Source of the DNA: Osedax fenrisi
Taxonomy: Eukaryota; Annelida; Polychaeta; Sabellida; Siboglinidae
Direction: 5' to 3'
Assembly (NCBI GenBank): GCA_964019155.1
Contig: OZ025241.1
Location: 6,360,681-6,424,680, forward strand
Length of the DNA: 64,000 bases
Position 1 is the stretch's first letter; every line of letters starts with the position of its first letter. Shown one piece after another: positions 27,254 through 40,900 of the stretch. Made by a program: the position numbers and the translations under genes. The notes beneath the pieces are model-generated. The model did no database searches. It saw nothing but the letters and a program-made list of their open reading frames with translations, and was not told where the DNA came from.

Positions 27254-28380
27254 TATATACTTACTTAGTTACTTAGTCCCGTGACTTAGGCATCGTAGGG
27301 GGAGAACATGGCAATGTTTTTATTAACTTTTTCCATTTATAACGATCTTTTGCAATAACTAAAAGTTGCTGAAGAGGGAGATTAGAGTATTCAAAAATAT
27401 CATTTGACCAATTTTGCTTTGATCTTCCATAAATATTTATAGGTATATATATATATATATTTATATATATCAATATAATATAATACTTGTATAATATATA
27501 CTCTATAGAATATTTTCTAGAGGAAATTCTACGCAAATACTATAGATATTATGTAATCATTATGTTACGCTATTCTCATTTATATGTGTTTATATAAATA
27601 CAATAGTATATAATATATATATATAATAGCATTAATGCATAGAGTGTTTATACAACATCACGTGCATATCTAGGATGGGAAATACAGTAAGGGGAATACA
27701 GAACGAGATGTAACAATCATACTGATATACGGGCACTGCTAGATAAACGAGATCCGTATGTGCATGCGCTCGGCCCACTGACGAGTGATAAACCTTCAAG
27801 CACGCACACACTCACACACATACGCACACACTCATGCGTACACACATACACATGCGCACACACTCATACATGTTCTAATACATACACACATACACATAAA
27901 GACGACTTAAATAATAAACCAAACATACAGACTCATTTTTAAACTACCTAAACAAACACACACCACAGACTACCGAAAAAAACTAAACTGGCTTACATTT
28001 AAACAAAGATCCACCTATAAAACCCTAAATATTATACATACTGCCATATATAATAATCTTCCTAAATACATTAAAGACTCTATTAAATTTAAGAAATAAC
28101 TAAATTAAGATCATCAAATAGTACCCTCCTGAAACATAACCCATCGACTAACTACTCATCATTATGGAATAAACTCCCCAAAACTATTACTATTGAGAAA
28201 CTATAAACTACATTTAAAACAAAACTACACAGACACTTACTTGAACTTAGCTAACTTTATTTACTAAATGTACATACCGACTAACTTTATTACTAACTTT
28301 TATCCACCCACACCTTACTTTACTACATTTATCATCATTTATTTATATTATGGATGTCGCCATAATATTAATTTTATATA

Positions 28381-28432
<52 letters not shown>

Positions 28433-31400
28433 ATTATTATTATTATTAAATAGTTTATTGACTAACAAAACATTATATGTTTATCGGCGTCATATATAAT
28501 AAAATAAAAATAAACAAAAAATAATAGTAAAGAACGAAAACTAGAACAATACATAATAACGAGAACAATGATATTAAATGGAATTACAAATAAAGAAAAT
28601 ATTTATATAATTTACGTTTAAATAATGACTCAGATTTAGTTATACGTATATCAGTTGGTAATAAGTTCCAATATTTTGGTGCTGCAACAGCAAATGCTGC
28701 TTCAGCAAATCTCGTAGAAGTAATTGGTTGGTGTAGAACCATTGTGGATTCAGAGCGGCGAGGTCGGGAGTCGGAACGAATTGATATTAACGTAGCGAGA
28801 TATTCGGGAATAGATCGGTAAATGGCTCTTTGCGTTATGCACAGGAGACGAAACTTGCATTGAGAATGAAACGGAAGCCAACCAAGAGAAATCATCAGAG
28901 ATGTAATCGAAACATCCATACGACGTTTGAGCTTGTACAGTATTCTAACCGCACGACGTTGAATATTTTCAAATCTGTGCATTAAATAAAGTGGGAGAGT
29001 AGTATATAATGAGCAACAATAACGAAGTCTACTGAATACAAGGGAGTCGAGTAAACACTTCGTTAAGTTATAAGTAAGTTTATTACGTGTCTTTCTAATA
29101 TTGTAAAGATAATAGTTAGCTATACGAATTACATTTGTTATTTGCAACGATACATTGAACTTGTTATCAAAGGTAATACCTAGTGTAGTCACTGATTCGG
29201 AAATAGGAAGGGAGCGTAAAAAAGGATGGGATATAGTTAAAGGGGAAGAGGATCTAGATAAAATAATGGTATTAGTTTTAGCCATATTTAATGATAATGA
29301 GTTAGTGGAGAACCATGTAATTAATTCAGTAATGCAGTTATAAATAGTTAATTGAATAGATTCAGTGTTACATGATGGTGGGAAGGACGTATAAATTTGC
29401 AAATCATCTGCATAAAGATGATAATGTAGATGAGGATATTTAAGAAATATTGATCTAATAGGTAATATATAGATTATGAATAAAATGGGCCCGAGTACGG
29501 AGCCTTGCGGAACACCGTATGAGTTAGTAAATGGTTGTGATAAAGAAGAATTAATTTTAACAGAAGAAGTTCTATTTAAGACAAAGGACATGAACCAGTT
29601 GAGTACTTGACCATTAATAATCTGTACACTGTACTGAAGTGTGTATACGGCGTGCGTACGTCGTTACTGCAGGGTATACCCTACCCTATATTATACCATA
29701 CCCTAGGATATATTATATATCATATATATCATGAATATATAATATGTGCAATGCTTATGGATACTAGAAATGAAGTGAGGTTAGGACTGTAAGAATTATT
29801 ATGCGATGGGTAGTAATACTAATAGTCGTATATTTATTAAACCAAAAATAATTTAAAATAATGAATATAGCTATTTTGAATTAATAGATCAGAATGGAAT
29901 ATGGCTGGTATAAATTCTTACTCGTCATATTTCTAATGATTATTTAAACAATTAATTCGACAGTACATAGTATTATATTTCCATTCTATCCAAGCCATAC
30001 CCATAATGTTGAGCGACGTATTCGTCTTGTATGTCAGACATCTAAGACAATCGTACATCCTGAATTAAGAGATGCACGAATTAATATAACTCTAATACAA
30101 CGAAAGTGTGACCACACTTTGCACGAAATGCAATGTTGTTGTTTAATTTTAATCTGATGTATATATTTCACTTCGCGTATTATTTTATCATATTATTTTT
30201 GTATATAATAAACTATCACAACATTCTTAACAATTTTATATTAGTTATTTTGAAATAATAAATACAAATAAGAATACATATTATAATGCAACATAGATTA
30301 TAGTTATGACATGTGAATACAATTAGTTTATAAATACAAATTATTCAATTATGTAATAACAAATTTAATTTTATAATCTTCAGCCTATCAATTTCATTTT
30401 AATTTCTTATCGTTAAATGCTAATAGTAAAATAAAAGTTAAACATATATGAATTTTCATATTTTTAACAACTATATTGGTCATTATATTATCTTAAAAAG
30501 TGAACTGATTTATTATATTAACCTTTTTTTTTTTTCAATTATGACAACCTTATATATTATTTGTAATTTATTGTAATTAAATTAAATATCTTTAGCAAAA
30601 AAAAAAATATAAAATATAAAATTGTTGACAAAAAATATTTCCGAAAAAAAATAAACAAATATGTAAAATGGAAAATAATTTTCCAAAATATTTTATCTTA
30701 ATATTTTATCTATATACTATACATACTCTACTTAAAAATGAATTTTCAGAATGTAATATTCGATAAATACAGTTTGAAGTGACTTTTTATGATTGTTATA
30801 TATTTTTAATTTTTGTAATGATAATTTTCATATGCAAATGTTCAAAATGAATCGCCAGCCAACATTATTAAAATCCACTTTTAAATTTTTATATATAGGA
30901 TAATATCATATAACTCTATAAGATAACATTATATTTAATTGTATTAATGCAATACTATATGAAAATACTAACCTTTACACCGTACTAAGTATACTGCCGT
31001 GTACGGCGTATTTAAGCCGGCTCGTACTGTATAGAATTGAAAAGCTCTAGAAGATTCTTTAAGCAAATTGCACGTGTATTAAGATGGAATTAATACAAAT
31101 GAATATAATTCAGTAGTTTAGAGCGTTATTTGATTTAAAAAATACAAGTAATATTATATGTAATATCTTCGGAATTTAAACAAAAAAAATGGTAACTATT
31201 AAATATGATAGAATTATTATAAAATCAATAATACATTTAAGATAGAAAACAAAACTCAAAAAAATATGCCATAATTTTTTTTGGAGTCCATTGAAAAATT
31301 CAAACAAAATTATATTATAATTTGTTAATCATCATTTTTTTTTAAATTATAAAATTAATAAATAATAAAAATAATGTGATATATTATAGAAATGCAATAA

Positions 31401-32150
31401 TTGATAAACATAATTATATGACAAAATATGTATTTTTATTAAAATATAGTGTATAAAAACTGATTATTACATAATTTAAATGACTTCCATATATATAGTA
31501 ACATGCTTCATGAGCCGGCTTAGCGTAATATCATACATCCTATCAAACACACACACTCACACACATACAATCAGAAACATACACGCACACATACATGCAT
31601 GCACACACACGCGCGCGCTCGCGCACGACGACGGCCGCTAATGTAATTCATTACGTAATCGGAAGGCGGCGGTGGCGCGATGACGCAATCCGTCCGCTAA
31701 CTAGGTCACGTATTACGTAACCCTCTCCACGTCGACAGCTAGCGCCACGTAGAGGTCAATAATAGTAGTAATGATTATTCCGTCGGTGTGTCGGCCTCCC
31801 TCGCCATCTCTCCATCTCCTCTCAGCTTCCTTCTCTCTGTATACATTACCGGATGTGAGCATGATTACTCATATCGGGTGTGTGTGTGTGTGATGAATAT
31901 AGTCATATTTTATACTGTGTATTGTATAGGACAAGTATGAAGACGAATTTCCATGTTTAATAAACATACATATATATATATATATATACATATATACATA
32001 TATATATCGTAAATAAAATCATATTTAATAAATTATTTGTAAAAAAAGCTTTGAATATATTTGCAAACAAATATATTAATAATAATTATATATAAATATA
32101 TTTTTGAATTGCATAATGCTAACTTATAAATCGACATATGTATGTCTATA

Positions 32151-32234
<84 letters not shown>

Positions 32235-35200
32235 CATTTATATTCTATATATGTGATGAATATATATAGGCGTATATATATAGCAACGATTTTGCCAATA
32301 ATTTGTTCTAGAAAAATCTTTGTATATAGCCTAACATATTACTATTTTTATTTATACGTATTAATATACAATAATATTAATATAATAATAATATTTCAGG
32401 ATATATAATCTATATTATAGAGTATTGTATATAGTATAATGTCCCATAATAATAATAAATATAATAAAATAATAATAATATAATACATTATAGTTTCATA
32501 AAGAATAACATGCATTATATAAATAATATTAATACACAATATATGCATACATATTATATTATAAATAATGGACATATTACATTATTTCATACTTGAAAAA
32601 TTACCATGAAAAAATGTTTCAATTTAAAATAATATGATAAATATAATAATTATAATTCTTATATCTTATACATATTATCTACGATCCATCATAAGGAGTT
32701 TACTACTCGACAATAATATATATGGTATATGTATAATATACATTGTATATATATACATATACACACATATACGCCAGTGTAAACATGCGGGCCTTGTTGT
32801 TTTGGAGTGACGCAAATATTGATTATATAATATTATTAGGTGGTTCATATGCTAATTATCTATGCATTATCTATATATATATATATATATATATGTTGTA
32901 AGGTATATTATTAGTATTATACAAGTGTGTGCACTGTAGCGTATCATAAGCATTCCTGTTTCCATTGTTGATATGCATGAATGATTTGATAAAAGTCATA
33001 TCCTAAATTCAACAAGTCACTTCTAGAAATACAGTCAGTACTTAAACATCTATATTAGATATATAAAACAAGCGTAGCGCATATAACATTGGTGACAGCG
33101 GTATCCAGTGCTGACTAGGACCAGTGGCTAGAGGAAGAAGTTGAAATACAACATAGGATAACAGGTTTGTGTATTGATATTGTTACTTTGCATACACTTG
33201 TATAATAAAATATTATTTTAGATAATAAAATATTATTTTTAAAATAATATTTTTAGTTTATTTACGTAATTAAACATAGTTATAAGAGGGATATAGAAGA
33301 TATGGGAGAAGATAGTAAGCCAGTAGGTAGACCTGCTAAGAAAGATTTAGCATATGTTAAACTAGATTATTTTAATGAGGGTACAGATGCTGGTGAGTGG
33401 ATTGCAAGAGCTGAGTAATGTGTAGATTTATTGGGGCATAAGGGTGAGGATGCGGCAGGGTATATTTTATATCATATAAGAGGTGGTGCAAAATTAGAAT
33501 TATCAATGTTAGGCAATAAACTTTTAAATAAAGAGCATATATTTAATAGTTTAAGGGAGAGATGTAGTAGTAGGAGGTCACGGGGTGAGAGGTTACATGA
33601 TTTAGTTGATAGGAAACAACGAGAAGGGGAGAATATTACTATGTTTATAGATGCTATATTAAAATTAGGGTTAAGTTTGAAAGAGGATGTAGATGGGTGG
33701 GAGGGGCTAATGACAGATTCATTCAAAACAAATGTATTTGACTGCGAATTACGGCGATATTTATTAATATCAGGAAAAAAAAAAAGTTTTTCTGAAATAC
33801 GCTCAATGGCGAGGGAGTTTGAATCTATGAGTAATGTGAAGGAGGGTGGTATATGCTATAAGATAGAAACTAATAAAGTAATAGGTGAAGTAACTAATAG
33901 AGGGAATGATGGTAGTAGGTTGGAGGAACGTATACAAATATTAGAGAGGAGGAATACTGAGTTGGAAGGTAGATTAAGAAGTAACTGGACAGACAGAGTT
34001 AGATGTTTTACATGTGGAGGGGAAGGGCATACTAGTAGATGGTGTAGGAATATGAATTTAAACCGCCAACCTTTCCAGTAGATCAGGCAACTAGGAAAGG
34101 GGCGAATGCCTGGAAAATAAAGGGGGGTACAAGGGAAATAGGTAATAATAATAGGTTAATAGGAAGATGTCCTAGGGAAAAGGTAGTAATAAATCGGATG
34201 GTAGTTGAATGTTTAATAGATACAGGTAGTCAGGTTTCAGTGATATCAGAGGGGATGGTAAGGTCATTAGACTTGAAAGTAATACCTGTAAACCCAAAAG
34301 TTGATTTAAAAACAGCAAATGGCACTAAATTAGACTATAGGGGACAAGTAATAACGGATATTATATTATGGGGTAAGAAGAGTGAGAAGGTAGGTTTCAT
34401 AGTAACTAATATTAAGGGATTGTTTATAATAGGTATGAATATTTTACAGACTTATGGGGTTATATCGATTACTGGAGCGAGTAGGGGAATTCATATAAGA
34501 AGTAGGGTATCAAATGGAATAAGTAGTGTTAGTATTAATAATGAGGAGATAGTAAAAGTTTATATAGGGTGTAAAAATAGAATTTTTAAGGAGAGCATAG
34601 AAAAATTAACTTATAAATATAGAAAAATATTTTTTTTAAATAATGATAGATTAGCTTCTGCTAAAGTAGGATTACACAGTATTAGAACAATAGACAAAAT
34701 ACCGGTCGCTCAACCTTATAGACGAATAATACCTTCCCAGGTAGAGGCAGTGAAGAATCAGATTGTTAAGTGGGAGATGGGAGGGGTAATAGTTAAGTCC
34801 AATAGTGAATATGCAAGTCCACTAGTGGTAGTAAAAAAGGGTACAGGAGAAATTAGATTATGTGTAGACTATAGGCAGCTGAATAATAAGACTATTAAGG
34901 ATGCATATCCAATTCCTAGGATAGATGATTCATTAGAGGCACTAGGGGGAGCTAAAGTATTTTCGTCTTTCGATTTAAAGTCAGCATATCACCAGATAAA
35001 AATAGTAAAAGAGGATCAATTTAAAACAGCATTCAGTTCCCCGTGGGGACTCTACGAGTTTACTAGAATGCCATTTGGGTTAACCAATGCTCCAGCTACA
35101 TTTCAGAGAGTAATATCAAACTTATTTAGATCAGAGATGTATAAATTTGTAGTATGTTATTTAGATGATATATTAGTTTATTCTAAGACATGGAAGGAAC

Positions 35201-37357
35201 ATGTAGGACATATTGAAGTTGTAATGATGAGGTTGGAAGAAGCTGGATTTCAGTTAAATACAGGGACATGTAGATTATTTATAAATGAAATACATTTTCT
35301 AGGCTTTAAGATATCAGATAAAGGGATAGGAACGATACCGGATAAGATTAAGACGATAATAGAGTGGAAAAGGCCAAAGAACTTGAAGGAGTTAAGGTCA
35401 TTCTTGGGTGTAGGATCATATTATCGTAGGTTTATAGAAGGATATACTAAGATTGTACATCCATTATTAAAATTAACGAAATCTGAGGCAGGGGTAGGTA
35501 GTATAAGTAAGAGAATGAGTAGACGGGTAAATATTAAGTGGGATGATGACTGTGAAAGAGCGATGCAGAAGATAAAAGATAAGTTAAGTAGTGCACCAAT
35601 ATTAGCATTACCTAGATTCGAGGAAGCATTCATATTAGAGACAGATGCATCACATATTGGTTTAGGTGCTGTTCTTAGCCAGGTGATAGATGGGGAGAGG
35701 AAGGTAATTGCATATGCTAGTAGATCATTAAAGGCAGGAGAAGAAAATCAAGCTAATTACTCGGCTAAGAAACTAGAGTTTCTTGCCGTAGTATGGGCGG
35801 TAACTGATAAATTTAAACATTACTTAATGGGGGCTAAACAGTGCACAATATTTACAGATAATAGCGCTGTAGCGTGTATAGAAAATAAGAAACAGTTAAC
35901 AGCTTTAGAGCAGAGGTGGGTATCAAGACTAGCGCCATTTCCAATACGTTTTAAATATAGAACAGGTAGTACAAATATAGTTGCAGATGCGTTATCTAGG
36001 AGATGTGAGGAGAATAATGAGGTAGAAGGGGATGATTTCAAAAGATTATATGAGGATGATCTAGAGATCAATGATATTAGTATAATAGCAGGCATAGAGG
36101 AAGGGAAGATAAGGGAGATGCAAATGGAGGAGCATAGGTTAAAAGAGATAATAAAACATTTAGAAAGTGGGTCAATAAATAATGATAACTACATAATAGA
36201 AGAAGGAGTTCTATATAAGAATAGGAAAAATGGTGATAAGGTATTGGTAGTTCCACGTGAGTTAATTAGGGAGATCTTACAAGGGGTACACGATGCCAAT
36301 GGTCACCAGGGTATAGATAGAATGGTAGCGAGAATCAGTCTAAAGTATACCTGGGTAGGTAGATATAGAGATATTAAGGAGTATATAGATAAGTGCAAAA
36401 TATGTCAAGTATCTAAGGGAGGGGGTAGAAATCCTAAAATAGATATGGGATATTTAGGTGCAACTAGACCATTGGAGTTAGTGTTTCTAGACTTCGTTAA
36501 TATTGATAAATCCTCAGATGGAAGAGAGAGTATATTAGTAATGACCGATTCATATACTAAGTTTACTAGAGCTATTCCTACTAGAAATCAGTTAGCAATT
36601 ACGGTAGCTAAGATATTAATGAATGAGTGGATCTATTGTTATGGGACTCCGGAGAGAATACATACCGACCAAGGACGTAATTTTCAAGCGGAAGTAGTTA
36701 GGGAAATATGTAAGTTATTTAATATTAACCAAAGTAGGACTAGTCCTTATCATCCAGAAGGTAATGGACAATGCGAACGCATGAATAGATCTATTATTAA
36801 TTTATTAAGAGTTTTGTGTACGGAAGAAAAGTCCAAATGGCCGATTCATTTACCCAAAATGATTCATGCGTATAATATTATGCCTCATGCGACAACAGGG
36901 TTTTCTCCATTTTTTTTAATGTTTGGACGTGAAGAAAAATTACCAGTTGATTTAAGATTAGAGAGGTATAGGAGAGGCACGGACAGTGATTGGTTATGGG
37001 AGACGAAGCAGAAAATGGGAGAAATCGGCAGTAAAGTAAAACATAGAATAGAATTAACTAGAAAAAAAATAAATGACAAAAAGAAAGAAGACGAATTAGA
37101 GGCTGGGACTATAGTTAGAAAAAAAAAACGTAAATTAGGTAGACGGAAATTAGAAAATATTTGGGGTGAGGAAAAATGGGAAGTTGAAGGTAGAGTTAAA
37201 GGTACTTCTGCCTATAAAATTAAATTTGGCCAGACATGTAGGGTGGAAAATAGGATCAATTTAAGAGTAACCAAGGATTAAGGTTTAGTTTTAGTTATAG
37301 TTTAGGGTTGTGTAGGTTATACTTTTAGGTAATGGCATATATATTATGGGTAGTAAT

Positions 37358-37388
<31 letters not shown>

Positions 37389-37643
37389 TATATATATAAT
37401 GTTTTTTATAAACAAATAGTGTGGTCACTATTTTTCTTAGGTAGTGGGTGGATGTTGTAAGGTATATTATTAGTATTATACAAGTGTGTGCACTGTAGCG
37501 TATCATATGCATTCCTGTTTCCATTGTTGATATGCATGAATGATTTGATAAAAGTCATATCCTAAATTCAACAAGTCACTTCTAGAAATACAGTCAGTAC
37601 TTAAACATCTATATTAGATATATAAAACAAGCGTAGCGCATAT

Positions 37644-37678
<35 letters not shown>

Positions 37679-37902
37679 ATTGATATAATGAAAATGGAAA
37701 ATAATTGGATAACAAATTCTATATTCTACGTATTTATGTATATAACAATTACTTTTGTATGTACACAAATATTGCATTATTTGTATACGTTTAATATATT
37801 GATATTTTGTTATTTAGTTAGAAACAAATTTAAAATATAAAATAATTTTTCTTGAGGTATTTTTATTTATAATTAATGTTAGTAATTTATATTCCAGGTT
37901 AT

Positions 37903-37948
<46 letters not shown>

Positions 37949-40900
37949 AGGTAGAGAGATTGAGAAAATTGAAATAGAAAGATACAATAGGATCGAGGGA
38001 TATAATGCTATAGGGGAAAGTCCCCGATTACCGACCCCATCCTAATACCGACCCCCTCTCGTATCTCAGTAACTATAAGAGATATCAAAAAATAATATAT
38101 ACAAGAACTGTTAGTAATTTAATGATAAATATAAATAAGTATTTTGTTTTTAAAAATATTTAATCCTACAATTGTTATTTGATAAAATGTAATATTCTGT
38201 TTTTACTTTTTAAATATTTGAATAATAACTTGTTTTAAATCATTGTAAATACTTTATTATTTAAAAGAAAACTCAATACTGAGCATAATATTGTAGATCA
38301 ATAAAATGTTTATAACTAATATAAAAATAATTTAATTTGAATAACTATTAACCAATATATATTAATTATAGCAACCCATATAATTTTCCTATTACCGACC
38401 ACCTAAATTACCCTAATACCGACCCCATGTGATTTATAATATCCAATCAAAATAGATCCGTATTTTACTTTAAAATATGTCGTAAGTTGTTTATGTATCA
38501 TTGATATAGATTTAGGATTCACGATTCCAGTTGATTATATACATACTGATTAATAAATAAATATTAAATAATAATATACACTTTTTTTAATATAATTACT
38601 ATAAAGTTGAAATTTAAATTTAATATTACTATTAAAACAAATTAAATACAATATCAATTGCGTGAATGTTATAATTAATTATATTTATGTATAACTACTA
38701 TTTTTATTGGATATTATAATACTACAATTATTGATATCACAATTATTTTAGGGGTCGGTAATAGGAGAAGGGGGTCGGTATTAGGTACATGTATCTGATT
38801 ACCGACCCCCCTGTTTATTCTTGTAAATATAATTTTATCAAAAATTAAAAATAGCCACATTATTCATTGCCATAATATTACACTAATTACAAAATTTCTA
38901 ATAAATATATTTAATATTGAATAATTTATTACAAATAATCATTTAGGGGTCGGTAATCGGAGACTTTCCCCTACATATCGGGAGAAGGGTCCGGCTAGAT
39001 AAAGTATGAATATTAGCTAGAATACAGCATAGTTAGAAAGTTGAAGAGAGGCCTGATAGTGAGAGGGAGAATGTGGGGCGTGTTGTGTTTATTCATTAAT
39101 CTAACTATCTATTGCAGTAGTTCCCAACCTATGAGTCATGACTCATGAGTCATGACCCACATTTGGGTAATTTGTTTTTTTTTGGGTCATGACTCATGAC
39201 TCATGAGTCATGAGTCACGACCCATGAGCCAATGTCTAAAAATATTTATTTATAAATATTACGTATAATCGTATATAAACGTATATACGTATAAACGTTT
39301 ATATTATACGTTTATGAATAACGTTTAATAATAAAAAAATAAAATTGTTCATTGGGTCATGGAATATTTTTAAATTGAGAATTACCAAAAAAGGGGCACG
39401 ACGAAAAAGGTTGGGAACCACTGATCTATAGATATAGGGTATCGATATAGATATAGGGTATCACCCCTATAGGGTATCGATCTTGATACCTAATGATGGC
39501 TGAGTTCTGATTTTATGCTCCATAGCGGAAATATTACTTAAGTCACAACTGGCTAAGTATATATTTATTTAGAAGAGTTTATAAGTTGAGTATGGGTCAA
39601 GGGTCGTAGGACCTACGTCGTAGGTGACAATAAATGAGAACACAATAGGACATAAATAGGACATAAATAGGGATGGTGATATATGGAACAATGTAGGAAT
39701 ACTTATATAGAGATATAGTGTACTATTGTATATATATATAATATATGTTATACGATACATATAGGTATAACTCAACACATGATGTGAATGTATAATGTTT
39801 GTTGCAGTATACTATTGCAATATATATATGGTTCAATAATCGGAGTTACTGTCTAATACATACCCTACTAACTTGGTATATGCATGTTTTGCTACGCATA
39901 CACCTACACTATAGGTCCTACATACATACATACACACATACATATACACACATACATATACACATACATATACACATACATATACACATACATATACACA
40001 TACCACATATATACACGCCTGTACGTCAATATAGTTCACTAGACAATGTATAACACATACAGCTACTACTACTATTCGACTATTCCTTTGCATTCGATAC
40101 CCTCAGACTTGGCATACTGTTAGAAAGGATTAGTAACATTGCGGTAAAAGATAAAACTATGGAATGATTTTCTAATTTTATTAAAATGGGAATTATTCTA
40201 TAAAATTATAAATAACTTCTCTACCTCATATTTCATCGACCAAGATATTCCTCGAGGATCAATACTTTCTCCAACTATATTCTATATATATCTTATTGCA
40301 TTAAAAACAATAATGAACATTATCTATTGTTACTTACAACTTATACACAGATGACTTAGAAATACATACATTGGTAATGAACTCTACATAACTACAAGAT
40401 TGTTTAAACGAATTACAAAACAGGCAAACAAATAATAAACTACTACAAAACAACAATAAATCTTTACCATTACATTTTAATAATGACACAAATACTGAAT
40501 TCCCTATAATTAACCACGACGTAATCATACCCACCAAGTCTATCAAATAATTAGAAATATATTTAACAAAAACTTAATTTATATAAACATTACAACTAAA
40601 TAACTCAATCATCGACTACACAGTATGCACCACTGTGTATTGCACAACTTGTTTACCTTACAAAATATACTAATACTTAAATATAAATACTGTAACATTA
40701 CTGACTCAGACTCTAATACTTTCCAGACTACAATACTGTAACTCACTATTTTGAGGATCTGAAAATAGAAACACTCGATAAAATAATTAGCTGCTCTATT
40801 ATAATTATATTCCGAAAACTGACTTATGTAACAAACAAAATGGCTAAACACTGAATACTTGATCAACTACAAAATAATACTTTTCATAACTTACCTTATA

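Larger units (their letters stand above)
32894..37647 (+). mobile_element. Ty3/gypsy LTR retrotransposon, nearly intact
   Basis: A 4754-bp element lies in intron 1 of the nAChR-like gene, bounded by two 195-bp LTRs (TGTTGT...ATAACA) that differ at one position by my reading. Order is LTR, gag, pol (protease, RT, RNase H, integrase), LTR. No envelope ORF is present between pol and the 3' LTR. The target is an (AT)n array, so the target duplication cannot be resolved. A primer-binding-like TGG occurs at 33090, two bases after the 5' LTR. Integrase after RNase H identifies the Ty3/gypsy order; no chromodomain is evident. Confidence 0.95.

Noticed and set aside
35421..37079. Minus-strand ORFs inside the gypsy pol
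   Set aside because: Shadow frames of an intact pol with all catalytic motifs on the plus strand.
37281..37453. Envelope gene after pol
   Set aside because: Only about 170 bases, including a poly(A) run, separate pol from the 3' LTR, and no ORF is present.
39799..40093. ORFs of HIHIHIH / VCVYVCVY type on both strands
   Set aside because: Low-complexity translation of ACATATACAC repeats.
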